Below, piece by piece: positions 36,622 to 48,400 of a DNA stretch of 64,000 nucleotides (position 1 is the stretch's first letter; every line of letters begins with the position of its first letter). Source of the DNA: Ectocarpus siliculosus (taxonomy: Eukaryota > Sar > Phaeophyceae > Ectocarpales > Ectocarpaceae); the NCBI GenBank assembly GCA_000310025.1, contig FN648398.1, positions 201,837 through 265,836 of the forward strand, written 5' to 3'. The position numbers and the translations under genes are program-made. Below the pieces are notes generated by a model that did no database searches, was not told the origin of the DNA, and saw nothing but the letters and a program-made list of their open reading frames with translations.

Positions 36622-38255
36622 AGAAGCGTCGGCCTACGACGAGAAGTAGCCGGTTCTTTGGCTGGGATAGAAACCCCGATTTTCATTTGGGGAACACATA
36701 TCGTACCTATGTGAGAACCGTCGTGGGGGATGCAGGCCCCCCTGGCCTGGCCAGCCTGCGTGTGGAGAGTCGCATGGATACGCCGGGGAGAGAGCAACCC
36801 GGCATTCATTTCCACTCTCGCACGTTTAAGGCAGAATTGAACGTGGTGACTAACAAAGATATTGTCGTGTCTTTTCCGGCGCAACAACGAAAGAGGGTCC
36901 TGCGTGTCCAATGATAGCCGACCCCATATTTGTCTCGCCTTTAAGTCTAACGTCGCGCTTCTCCACAAGGGTAGAACACGGACAGTATGAAGCGTACCCG
37001 CCTGTGACGCCGTTTGCGAGTGCACTGAAAACCAGGCAACGCGTAAAAACATCATTCGGTAGAGATAAAAGTTGGCATCAGAACACTCTTTTCCCAAGGA
37101 AGGTTTACCTGTAAACGCCCTCGAAACATCGCCACCCTCGCAGAATGCATCCACCAATATTTTCGACAGGAGCCGGGAAAGGTTCTCTGTCGAAGTGATG
37201 GGCGACCCGTGGCAGCCCATAGTTCCTGCTGAGAACGCACCCTTCCTCAAGTATATATCGCTGGCGAAGCACAAACACTTGAATTAGGGCGGGGCGTTAT
37301 CTTTTCGCCACAGATTGTGGACGCCCCCCTTTTGGGCCATGTAAGAGAACTCCAAGGGTTCATTCCGACAACGAGTTCGACGCTTCGAAGTCAATGCTTG
37401 CCAATATGAGATTTTCCATCAACACTGCTGTTATAGAATCGAGCACCCGGTACTCCTGCCGACAAACATACGAGCTACGCCCGTGCACAAAGATATGGCA
37501 CGGCAAAAGTCACTCAAGATGAACAATGCTTGCTCTTGCCCATTGGTCACATGAGCCGTGTTGTTTTCCTAGCTGCTACGAGGCCCGCCTCCGGAGTGGG
37601 CTCATCATAGCATAATGGTAGGAGTCTCATCAAAGCGTGATACAAAGATTAAAGTAGAATGTTTTGGTGAGAATCAGCTGCCATCAGTGACTCTCCCAAG
37701 CTCGAACAGCTCACACAGCTGATATGTTGTCGACTCAGGCGCCTAGCGGACCTCAACGAGCCAAAAAGAAATTTTACAAATCTGTACGCGGCAGTCTTAC
37801 TCGGCCGTATCCAGAAAGCACAAGAAAAAACGCGCGGCGTTTTCGACACACAAACACAGTCAGAAAAAAGCGATTGGGCAACAAAAAACAATACTGGTAC
37901 AAGATCGCACGCAACGGACACAGCACGAGAGATCCGCGTGGTAACGTGTGCGCGTGAATTGTGGGGGTGTCGCCTACACAAACAAGAGAGCAACGCCACG
38001 GGGCCCTTATCGCTCCTGCGGGTGCTTTCCTTGTGTGCAGCGATGGCCCCCATGCCTATTTGAGAACAATCCAGAGTGTTCGTTTTACAAAAAAAGAAAA
38101 AAGACATCCCATGGTGGCGTTCTCAAAGGGTGCTGCGGTAGAGAAGGCAGTGTCGCCAATCTGAGAGTGCCTCAGACCGCTGTTAGTCAGCACGTTGCCT
38201 CCCACTGCAAGCATTGACAAAGCGTACCACATTAAACAGCAACTCATGCTACCGC
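36622..38255. other. Convergent intergenic region, SDR copy 2 / LRR gene
   Basis: The first 680 bases belong to the right duplication unit. From about 37300 to 38255 no open frame with family features is seen on either strand. This should hold both 3' UTRs. Confidence 0.55.
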
Positions 38256-40886
38256 TCACGAAGACGCCAAACTCAGCGCACCGCCGGCGGCGGCCGGCTT
38301 GTCTGCTACCAGAATAACCATCAACCCAGGAGACATCAATTCCGCCGCCTTTGCCCCTTTCTCGGTCACCGCGGTTCGTGCGCACACAACCGTGAACGTG
38401 CGGAAGCGGTGCAGAGACCGCCCAAGGCTCGGTAGTTCCTTTTCGCCACTCTCTCGACTGGCTCCGGACACCAGATCCGCGTCCGACCCGGACGGTCCCG
38501 ACCCTGCATGTCCAGCGAATGCTAGGTTATTCGTCGATGGTGCGAACGCAGCACCCCAGCCGCGCGTCTCCGCCTCGTCAAGATCCTGCAGATATGTTGC
38601 GCTCCCCGCGTGTGGCCCTTGATTTTCGGGGTCTCCCGCCGCCGGTGAAGCCCTGAGCGACAGGGACTTGGCAAGACGCCGCAGCGTGAGATCGCAGAAC
38701 CACCTGAGAGTGGACGTGCGGAGGGGTTACGCAGAGGGCCGGATTGTACACTGAGTCTAAGGTTCGGGTGCAGGTGTGAGCTGGCACACGCTGTATCCCC
38801 GCCCACCCACCGTCAGCTAGAAAGGTCGGTGACACAGCTGCAGCTTCTCGTCCATCCACGGGTCACTACACAAATCACGTTTGCACAAAGGAGTTCCAGG
38901 TTGGCATGATGTGCTCAAGCCCGCGCCGTTACTCACGTGCAGTGGGACAAGTCGAGTTCTCGCAAGGCGGCGAGACGGGGCACGTGATCGCAAACAAAGT
39001 CTGGCCCTCCGACTACGCCGAAAGAGCCGCGGAGGCCGAGTCTTCGCAAAGAAGGTATCCGGGCCGTCAGCCTGTACCATCGTCAAAAAACACGTCGTCA
39101 AGGAGATAGGGGAAAAAACTCTGGTCGAAATCAAACAACCGTGGTAAGTCAAGAGCGGGAAAGGAGCAACAGGGTGCTCACGCACCAGCACCAGCACGGC
39201 AAAGGGCCTGGTAGTCGACTAAATGAGGACAAGGCCTGCCACGAACAAAGACCGAAAAGGTCTTTGGACTACGATGACTATCATCCTGACCCAACATGCG
39301 CATTTCGTCACTCTCGCGAACCACACGCATGTATGATACCCATTGGTGAACCTTCGGCCGTGCTCGTTTTACGGCAACAGCAACGCCACGGCCGGTCGGC
39401 CGCAGCAGCGGCCCTCCCAACCCGCATCGTCACCTCTTCACAAAGCCAGCAGTGACACGGGGGCTGCTTAAATCCAAGGACGTGAGCGAGACGCCCCCAC
39501 GAAGAGAGGCCTCTATGCGATCGCACGCAGTCTCCCATTCCTCTTCCGCTCCCTCGACAATGGCCTCGCCAGCAGCCGCGTGGTAGGCTGCCGGCTGTAT
39601 CAACGCAACAAGCCCGTCGTCCCCGCTCGCTACCCTGCTCTCGGTGCCCATCGCCGTATCTACTGCGTTGCCCGCTAAGCAATCCGCCGCCGTGCCGTCT
39701 CGGTACACCTCGGCGAGTTCGGCTGCGTGAGACCCTCCGTTGGGCCTATTGCCCGCATTCAACGCTGGCAACAGAGCACCGACGCCCTGCACGTCAAGAA
39801 GAGGGAGCGTACAGCAGTCGTTTGTCAACATTCGGTGTGCCCTCGTGCTACGTCGTACGGTGTAAGGTCGTCGTGATGATGGCTGAGATGGGGGCAAGAA
39901 ATAATACAGCAAGACACGCGTCGACGATTGGGAACTACGTGATACCCATAAGGTTGCAGCAACGGATGTCGGGACTACTCCTTCAATTTCGTTGATAGAA
40001 CACTCTTGTTGCGGCGAAAGCGGAAACCTCAATACATTTAGCTCTTGTGCTTGTGGAGTGGACCGACGCATGTTTACCCACAACGACAGCAATCGAATAA
40101 TGAAACCAAAGGTTTTGTCTGATCCCCCAAGGTAAGCCAATATATATCTAGTCACATCTGCGCCAAGCTATGATAGCAGGAGTCAGTTATCGACACCACC
40201 GTACAACCGTCTTACAATGGGCTAACACTACACCTCATCCGTGAAGCGTCCTCGGAGCCATAACGTGCTAACCCCAGGGCTGCACAGAAGCCCAATGTTG
40301 TGGTCGGCTACATTCCCCCCCGCAGAGGCAGAGCGGGACAGGCGGGAGAGGCAAGGCGAAGGCAGAAGGAGAAACGCTTCCGCGATCGCGTCGTCGTCGG
40401 CACGGTACGCCAGAAAATCTCGCCCTGGAGTCATGTTTCGGGCGACAAGGGGGAAGGTTTTGCCTTATGAAGAGACCGCACTGACCGGCCCAACCCCGGA
40501 GGTCTGCACCTGTACATACCCTGAGGTTGTTTAGAACGCGTCTTCCGTCGCGTGCTCGGGGCGATTTGGAGGGAGCGAGGAGAGAGGAGGCATTGCGACG
40601 GCCTCGCTACAAGCTGCGCTAGGGTTAGCAACAGAGGCCGTCGAGATATACACGAGCAGCAGAGTCCCAGCCAACAGATTTGGTATTTCAGGCCCAGAGA
40701 GTGCAACTACAAACACCCGTCAGAGGTGCGAAACTCACCGATCTGTCTGATGCAAAGGGAGAGTAACGTGCAGGTCTTACGCGGCCGGGTCTCGGTCCAG
40801 TCGGCCGAAAAATAGTTGCTCGGCGCCGCTACAACCTTGCCAGCCAGGTTCTCCGAACGAACCGCTGGCGGGGCTACCGCATCAAT
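38256..40886 (-). CDS. Leucine-rich-repeat protein, start uncertain
   Basis: Five exons join in frame: 40886-40739, 40463-40234, 39786-39434, 39071-38937 and 38703-38256 (1314 nt, 437 aa plus stop). LRR phrases appear across three junctions: STLWLRGRFTDE joined to GVGALLPAL; LTSLDLSSPRVTAGFVKR joined to LTARIPSLRRLGLRGS; then LRELDLSHCT joined to WFCDLTLRRL. That repeats form only after splicing is strong support. The spacing resembles the long-repeat, cysteine-containing LRRs of F-box/AMN1/Rad7-type proteins, and the N-terminal phrase TLLSLCIRQIG recalls the segment preceding the repeats in that group. Function is likely protein binding; a ubiquitin-ligase adaptor role is only a guess. The frame stays open upstream to a Met at 41090, so the first exon may be longer or another exon may exist. 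The C-terminal 100 residues are Ser/Gly/Ala-rich. Confidence 0.75.
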
Positions 40887-41090
40887 CTGTGAGTCCGCAT
40901 CGGAGCGGACCCAACGAAGGCAAGCAAGAAGAAACACGCGAGAAGAGAAAGCTGATTCAAGAGGAGTTCGCCGGCCGCACGAAGGTGGCTTGGGCATGAT
41001 GTCTGCGAAATTGAAAAGTCTAGCGGTACACGCTCGGAAAGGCGACACAGTGGGAAGACCTGCGTCCTCACCACGGCCTCCCATGAACAC

Positions 41091-42419
41091 GTACCGCTGA
41101 GCGTGAAATCACGTACCGCTGAGCTTGAAAGTCAGCGCGTAGGGGGAGAAACCTCGGTAATTCACATCTCTTGAGAGTTGCGTCGGTCGGGCACAAAAAT
41201 GGGGTGGGGGATGGGAGCAATCATGGTTTGGTTTTGTCACGTGTGTTTCTTAGGACTCGATGGGACACGCTTGTGGCACGTGCGAGCTTTGGAGTTGTCG
41301 ACACTCACCTCATCCGCACGCACTCGTTGACGCAGGAGTGTCGCCAAGGACCGGAACCCTGTCGCACTCAGCCGGGGGGGAGCGGCATCTCCTCCCCGTC
41401 CAAGGTTCTGCCTTCGATCCCAAGAGAGGTCTTCCCTCGCATCTCTCATGGCATCATTCCACCTTCTTGCGCTGGAATCAATGACACAAAAGGAAACAGA
41501 GAGTAGGTTATAAATGCTACGTCCTCTTCTGGTGATTGCTTCTGCGCGGTATTTCGCTGGATTGTACAGCAGTAGTGGATGTTCAACGCCAAATATCAAT
41601 TCCCTTGTGGTCGACACGTTTTTCGGCCTCAGCTGTGGGCAAGACCTATGCATGCCATCGTTATGTACATGCTTGCGGTTGCCCCATCTTCAACTTTCGA
41701 GAATAACAATAATAGAGCGCGCCGGAGGAGATATAGGCTACCGAGACTATCGGCTGGCACAGCCGTAGCCTACGCAGTTGTTTATCAAGCAATCACACAT
41801 ATTGGGTAGAGCATGCAATCGGTGGAATGCAGGGGTTACGGTTGACGACAGCACTGCTGTACGACCTGTAACAGCAGTCCCAGTCATTGAGGTGGCGCAC
41901 TTTAGCACACACCACGTGACGGGCCTGGTAATTGGAACCACGTGTTGCGAATTTTCCTCGGCATACGAATATATACGCAACTCCAACTATGGTGTAAATG
42001 GTGATATCCAGTCTACTGAGTAGTCTAGACATGGCTCCCAGGTTCTTTGCTTGTTAGATAAGGTGGGTGATATCCTCCGTAAAGTGCGGGAAAGACGGAA
42101 AGACAGCTGCTTTCCACATCAACTCGCTCTTGAGCAACTGCGCCAAAACCAGGTGCCACACACCTTTGAGCCTTGCTACCGGCAGCTCCTTTCTGTCGAC
42201 CTTTCTTACGGCCCGGCATTTGGTGCGGGATAATGGACTGCTGTCGGCGTGAGGCGTGATGAGCGCCGGTCCGCGGTCAGGTGTGGTCGAATGGTCAAAT
42301 TCACGGTGCCCCCGTGGGTATGCGAAAAAAAAAATCTAGGCATGTGCCCCAGTCTGGCACGTGCCTGCGTGCTCACAACAACATAGTTCATTGCTCTCCC
42401 TGTCCGCGTCCTCTGCACC
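41091..42419. promoter_or_regulatory. Bidirectional 5' region, LRR gene / DUF2997 gene
   Basis: About 1.3 kb between two head-to-head genes. It contains three ACTGCTGT/ACAGCAGT octamers (41566, 41853, 41871), two of them 18 bases apart in inverted orientation. No TATA-like box is convincing at a defined distance, and no coding exon is supported. Confidence 0.5.
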
Positions 42420-43571
42420 ATGGCCGTTTCCGGTGCCGTGCGAGCCCTTGTCTTTGCATTACTCGTGGCGTTCGCTGTCGAAGCGTTCGTTGTACCGGCT
42501 CCGGCGGCGCTGGCACGAAACCTGAGTAGACCGAGCAACAAGCAGCAGCTGACACCAACACCGAACACTGCCGCAACATCATCACGTTCGCTCACCCCAG
42601 CTCGCATGTCAACGTACGAGCAGTCATCGCCGGAGCCGTCCGCCAGCGGAGAGATGAGCAGCTCTTCTGAGATGGAGCTGCAAGAGCTGATTGTGGATTT
42701 CACGGATGATGGTCGGATTTTGCTGGAGGTCAAGGGTGTCAAGGTGGGTTTCGAATTTTTGAATTGAAGAAGAGATGGCTGACCGATTACACGTCATTCG
42801 GTCAACGCAGCCGAAGAGTAAGAGTTATACTGTACCACAGAGACCTCCATTCTACGTACGAACAGAGATGGGGTGATATGATGGGTAGCTCACGGGGACC
42901 AAGCACCACGTACCGGAGAATAGACAGGAAGAACTCACATACTTTGGTTTGGCCCAGATACCCTACTACACACACACAGAGTTTGCAACACCGCCCGTGC
43001 TGGACATCGGATGTTTTTTTTTTCGGCCAAATGGCGGTCGGTATCTACATTTTTTCGGTCATTTTTCTGTACCTGGTACACGATAATTTTGTTTCCGAAC
43101 AACCAGGACGTTACTACTTTTCGTGTGTGCTAAAGGACATCGCGACGCCAGCGGGAGGCAGGACTAAAGGGTGCAAATTTTCTGGGTCGTTGAGTGAAGT
43201 ACAACACCTCTGTACTGGGAAAAATTGGTTGATGTTTCATTGTTTACGGTTTTCTTTTTTGTCATGTCGACGCCACAAACGAGGTATACTGCATCCACGC
43301 AAACGACATAGACTTGGAGTCGAAGATCTCTCGACAGCCGGATCCATCGCTCCTCTCACAGCAGCTGTCATTGAACAACCCCACGGACACGTTGCACCTC
43401 GCCATACACCCATTCATGCTTTATCACGTGTCACAGGGTAGCGAATGCAGGGTGATCACGGAGGATCTCATCAAAGCTCTCGGGGACGTGATCACGACCG
43501 AGAACACCGAGGAGTACTTCCAAGAGAAGGTCGTCAACACACAGAAGGTGAAGCGTCCGTGCTATAGCTGA
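42420..43571 (+). CDS. Plastid-targeted DUF2997 protein
   Basis: A small protein of the DUF2997 family, shared by cyanobacteria and plastid-bearing eukaryotes, function unknown. Exons 42420-42743 and 43437-43571 join in phase 0 (693-base intron), predicting 152 aa. The N-terminus has a hydrophobic signal-peptide core (ALVFALLVAFAV) followed by EAFVVP, a match to the phenylalanine cleavage motif of bipartite plastid targeting in algae with secondary red plastids, then a Ser/Thr/Pro-rich transit region. The domain occupies roughly residues 88-148: VDFTDDGRILLEVKGVK joined to GSECRVITEDLIKALGDV and TEEYFQEK. The diagnostic VKG-S-C stretch is created by the splice junction. A donor-like GTGAAG near the end could extend the gene, but the in-frame stop gives a normal length. 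Confidence 0.88.
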
Positions 43572-45759
43572 CCTTCGTATGACCTTAAGCCTCACAGAGA
43601 GCGACACACCGGGCTTGTGCGTGTTGTCATGCAAGAATTGAAGTTTCTCAACTTTAACTACTCAACTTTGTGTGAAATTCATTGAGTGAGACTCATGATG
43701 GGATGACGCGGGCGAAAATCTAGTTTGGCGGCCTCGCTGTAGCTGTTCGTGCTCAACTGATTGGCTGATGGGCATCCGTGCCCAGGATGGAAGCGTAGAG
43801 TTCCAAGAGCACGTTAGCTCCATGCACGTACCTAATAGTCCTTGTTTCGCGGATAACGGCATGCTACAGCGGCGATTCAACCTCCGTCGCTCAGGCACAC
43901 GCGATGGGTTTGATGTTGTTTGCTGCGTCGGAAATGATTCTCGAAAGTCGTAGGGCCTACACAACCGTCAGTGCCGCGGTTATATTGTCGTGTGAACGAC
44001 TTATAACAAATCTTTCAGCAAATGGTTACTTTTGGAAGCACACACGTCGCTGAATTCGTCACGTGCAGTCTCAGCTGAAGTACCATCCCGCACCCCGCCT
44101 TTCCGCCCTTCCTGAGCAGGACGCGGTTCAGCTCGGATGGTCTTACGACGCCAGCAAGCCTGAGTGGTGATCGATGATAAGACTGCAAGAAGAGTTGGCT
44201 GGACGCTGTTGGTAACGTATTCGAACGCCAATTTTTCGGGATGGTTTTAACGTCCTACTAACGCGGCGGTGTTTTCGAATGCTTGCAGAGGAAAAGCAGT
44301 CGCCACGCGGTTCCTGGTTGTCGATTTTTAAGTGCGGGCACATGGGCATGGTGTGCATCCAGCACACAACGAGCTCGCGCGGGGCCTCAGGCTTGCGCCG
44401 GAAGTAGCAGGAACGCTGCGAGAGACTGGCAAACGCGTTTGCAACGCTATCTTGCACTGGCTCTTTCGTTTTGCAACTACGTGGTTGTATTGGGTGTCGT
44501 TGCTGCCGTGCCCCACTTTGAGGGGGCGGAAGTGGGATATGGATACAGACCTGCAATTTTGTAGCCCTTACCAAATCTCTTTGGTGAATCGTAGCTTCTA
44601 AAAGGACAACCAATTTTGGGATTCTTATGTAGCAGGAGATGGCCCATGGTTCGTGTGGGGCGGGAGAACTAGAAGAGCGCGATCGCATTACCGCGTGAAG
44701 ACTCAAGCGCCAAGGCGAGGCACTGCGCAACTCTCTCGCCCGTTGGGGGGCTGTGTACATAAAAGGCGTCTGCACGCGTATGTTGGGATGTCCAGAGGGA
44801 TGATCCTGATATCATCTGCTGTGCATTTGTTGCGTACTTTTTGTGCGGGGGTTGGTGCTCCCGACCACGGTAATTTTGTCGCGAGCTTTGGCGTGGCTTG
44901 GCCCGGAAATTTTCCTCATGTATGTAGGGCCAGAGGTGCAACAAGCGAATTGCTCGTGGAACGGTCGAGCGTCAAGAAAACAAGGAGTAGGCCGGTGTAT
45001 TTGTGTCTTGTGTGATTTCTGCACAGGTTGTTAGAGCGAGGGAGGGCCTAGGTTTCGAGCAGTATCTGGTAGGTGAGGCATTCGATGACGTGTTGACTGT
45101 TGGTAGAGCGATGAACGGCCTGGTTTTGCGAGCAGTGTCGGTAGATTGGGACATGGAGGCGGGAAGAGATTGTTTGATTGAAGGTCGTTCAAGCGACATG
45201 GGAATCCGTCTTGGATACATGCATGTTCAGCTCGCGGCTCATCCAATTTTTTCGAAAAGTTTGATGCTGGTTTTGCTTCATGAGTGCGTTGAGCAAAATT
45301 CATTTGAATCAACCCTCGATTCTCGAGGCTGATTTCACTGCACGCTGTCCTAACGTTTTCTCGCGATACCCTCACGTCTGTCGTTAGTCAGCTAGTCCTC
45401 AAAAATGGAAAATACTCCCAGCCATCTATCATCACTACAAAACACCTCACGTGCACTACATTGGGGAAGGACTCACGCTGAGGGATTCAACAACATCCAA
45501 AGTTTACCTCACTCCGAACTACCCCACGCGGGACGCTAAAAATGTTGCAGACAGGATACAACCGAGCCGAGCGTGAATCCTCGGCGGGAGCCGGGGCACA
45601 GCTCTCCGGGAGACTGTCCGGTTGTATCTGCGGGCGGTGTCGCCTCCCACATTCTACGCCTCCGACAAAAAAAAACTAGGTAACAGCACTGAAACCACCG
45701 ACTTGGCACCTAAAATAGCAACAAAATTAGTCCGAGAACCGCCCAAGTCCTAGACGATC
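43572..45759. other. Convergent intergenic region, DUF2997 / phosphatase
   Basis: This should hold the 3' ends of both genes. A 210-codon minus-strand frame at 44143-44775 has no family features and no supporting junctions. An inverted repeat lies near 45555-45628. Otherwise nothing is recognised. Confidence 0.5.
45555..45628. repeat. Inverted repeat able to form a hairpin
   Basis: GATACAACCG at 45555-45564 is complementary to CGGTTGTATC at 45619-45628, with a GC-rich loop that also contains short complementary pieces. It is within about 200 bases of the phosphatase stop codon and may lie in its 3' UTR. Confidence 0.6.
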
Positions 45760-47262
45760 TTAAGCGGATTTGGAGCTCGCCCATTCGCCCAACTCCTGCT
45801 GAAAAGTCATAGGGGGGTCCGTCCCCGGACGCCGCAACTTGACAACCCTGAACGCCTCGGCGAAATCGCCAACTCCTGCTGGGGTACCTTTCCCATTCTC
45901 TTTCATCGCCGCGGCAATCGCCATCGCCGCGCTCCTCCCGGTACCGTGTGTGCAATGGATCAGGACCCCACCGGCAGCCACGCCGGCGTCGACGAACGAT
46001 AGGCTTTCGCTCAAGTGAGGCGTAAGGGGTCCGTCTTCACCACCGAACTTGATTACCCTGAAAATACAAAACGAGCGGCGAGAATTATTGCCTGTACCGC
46101 CGATTGTGCAGCAAGTAGTCTAGCATTGCGTGTGTGTTGTTGTCCGTTATTTATTTTGGTCGGGTGCAACAGGTGGTTCATGCTGTCCTCGGAGATGTGC
46201 AATGATGCTCCGAACAGCGCCCATGAGGCACGACACAGCAGTGCCAGACACTCTGACCTTGACAGACACTCTGACCTTGACAGACACCACACCACCACGA
46301 CGATACTAATCCTCCTATTTACTACAATGCCGCCCCATGTCCTCGGAACCGAAATGAACTTGGGCGGTTGAAACAACGCCGTCACCGCTTTTGTTCACTT
46401 CAGATTATATAATTGATACGCACACGCTGTGCGGACAAGCACGGCACGAATACCATCGTCAACAACGAGTTACTACCTCCCGTCTCACTTGTATTTAAAG
46501 TCGTCTTTGAACGCCGGCTCCTTGCCGTTAACCGTTAGAACGTGCGTAACGCCGTGGGCCTTGAGGCTCTCTTTGTCCTTCGCCGCCTCCTGCAACCGAG
46601 AGAATCCAGTACATGCGTCAACGAGAGGCATGCGGTACATGCGTCAACAGAACATCTGGACTTGCTCAAGAAAATATGGGCGAGCTGCCTTCATAAATGC
46701 GATGTATTGCATCACGCTAGCGATGTTATATGCGCAAAAATCGAGATTTACATCACGCCACGTTCGGCCACCCTACACTCGACACAAGTCACGAATCTTC
46801 AAGAACAAAAACATTCGAACCGAACATGCACGTCTTCTCCTTGAAGTATTCCCGACTGACTGTAATGTTTTCCCGCGCTGCATTTGATGGGCAAAGCGAC
46901 GGCTGACCTTGTCGCTTCCACAACGCGTCTCTGTCAGTCCATGCACACAAGAAGAGACCTCATCATGCGCTGCTGTTGAACAGATATACGGTATCACGGT
47001 GCAGGTCAGCTACAACTACTGCTGTACATCTGGATTCGCAGGATCGCTAGCGGGGGTACGACCGGTAAAAACCCAAGGGCAGATCTCGAGCTCGAACGTG
47101 CTCGAGCAGGCTACCACTGCCGTGTGTAGACGAAGTCCGCCAGTCATGCGCGGAAGCGCAACTCACCATTGAGCCCAAAAACACCTTCGGCAACACCTCG
47201 TGAGCTTCGCCATCTTTCCATTCTCTAGCCGAGAATTCCTCCGCCTGGCCAGGGGCCGCCAT
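45760..47262 (-). CDS. Dual-specificity protein phosphatase
   Basis: A cysteine-based phosphatase of the atypical DUSP type, removing phosphate from Ser/Thr/Tyr of proteins or from other substrates. Exons 47262-47167, 46589-46489 and 46057-45760 join in phases 0 and 2, giving 164 aa, close to a bare catalytic domain. Landmarks: VLPKVFLGSM joined to EAAKDKESLKAHGVTHVLTV is the standard DUSP opening; the signature HCTHGTGRSA has the nucleophile Cys101 and Arg107; Asp74 in GGEDGPL is the likely general acid. The tail AFRVVKLRRPGTDPPMTFQQEL matches the closing helix. The P-loop second position is Thr-His-Gly-Thr-Gly rather than the more common Arg-Ala-Gly-Ile/Val. An upstream in-frame Met at 47415 exists, but the chosen start gives a compact, family-like N-terminus. 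No targeting signal or kinase-docking domain is seen. Confidence 0.88.
46241..46285. repeat. Short tandem doublet
   Basis: An 18-base unit, CACTCTGACCTTGACAGA, is present twice in a row in the second phosphatase intron. Confidence 0.85.
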
Positions 47263-48400
47263 CTTCCCGCTTACAGGCCGACGGGTCGTAGAGCAAGTGA
47301 CGAACGAGAGCGGTTCCGTACGAACCTTCCCAGTCAAGGATGGGTACGGGACGGCGGTGAGCGGCTGCTGCGGAAGGAAAGAAGGCGACACACGCCGTAA
47401 CACGCACCGGAACATGGCGAGTCTCGTGCTTGTCTCTGCTACCCGCACCCCCCCCCCGTCTCCCCGACAAAGCACAATATCTGCAACCATGGGGGGGGTT
47501 CAAAACATTGTCTGCGGACGCCCTACCACCGTTGTCGGGCTGATCCAGACCAAGCGCAGCGACAACGGCACAGCCAGCAGCTCAGGCTTTCAGGGGACTG
47601 ATCACAAAAGGGATACCAACAGCTTTTTGCAAAGGAGGTGAGGATGCAAAGGAAGAAAACCTGTTTTGATGCTCTTTGGTGATGGTTTCGGTTGTGCGGA
47701 GAATGGAAGTCGTGAGAGCCTTTTTGCATACTCGTAGCACACACCCAAAGAACATCGGAGATGTCTACTGGTATTGCGGGTGTAGACGAAGCCTGCATTG
47801 CTAGCGCTCTCGGCTGTGCGTGTTCATGTCTTTGGCAGCAGTGTTGGTGAGCCTGGTGCCCTCATCCGCTGCTTAACCACCCACCAGACCAACAACTGGT
47901 GTTTTGATCAACGAGATATTCATGCCATTCTGCGGAGCTCCTCACTTCTTCTCGACAGAGTTGCCTCTCGCACGTCCAGCGTGCGCTGCTCTGTGGTGTC
48001 GATGGAAAACAACCCGATCAGCTGTTATCCGTTGGCGTGAGTGTGGTCGAGACAAGGGACACGCCGAGTCTGTGTTTTGCCGTGTGTTGAACTCTGCCTC
48101 TCTGGGAAAAGCGCCTCCCGCCCTCTTGTATCTTTCGACCGCATCCATGCGGTCGTCGCCGTCGTCTTCGTAGTTGTCGATCTCACGCCACGGACACAGC
48201 TATCTGGACATCTGTTACCTTGCACCGAAAAAAAATTAAGCACCGTTGCCAATCCCCCTGATGTCAATGTTCCCTTCCTTAAATGTCCGCGTATCAGACG
48301 CAGCAAGTTCGGGAGGCACAGAGACTAATTGGATACAACATCAGCAGAGTCGCGGGCGATTTCGCGCTTGGATTGCGCCTGCTGAGCATCACACGCAGCC
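47263..48400. promoter_or_regulatory. Bidirectional 5' region, phosphatase / proteasome alpha
   Basis: 1138 bases separate two head-to-head start codons, so the promoters of both genes and any 5' untranslated exons should be here. No exon with family features is seen. Confidence 0.55.

Larger units (their letters stand above)
27845..37300 (+). repeat. Tandem segmental duplication carrying the SDR gene
   Basis: Two units of roughly 5 kb, about 27845-32800 and 32965-37300, carry matching blocks in the same order upstream of, across and downstream of the SDR gene. SDR starts are 5295 bases apart. Downstream landmarks such as CGTGTGGAGAGTCGC (near 32198 and 36757) also recur. Coding exon 1 is almost identical while flanks and intron are much more diverged, which points to selection or gene conversion on the coding part. 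Confidence 0.85.

Noticed and set aside
43314-43436. Extending the second DUF2997 exon upstream to include MESKISRQPDPSLLSQQL
   Set aside because: The acceptor at 43436/43437 restores the family's VKG-S-C sequence directly after exon 1; the upstream codons would interrupt the domain.
44143-44775. 210-codon minus-strand frame
   Set aside because: No family features, no start or splice context, and it lies between convergent 3' ends.
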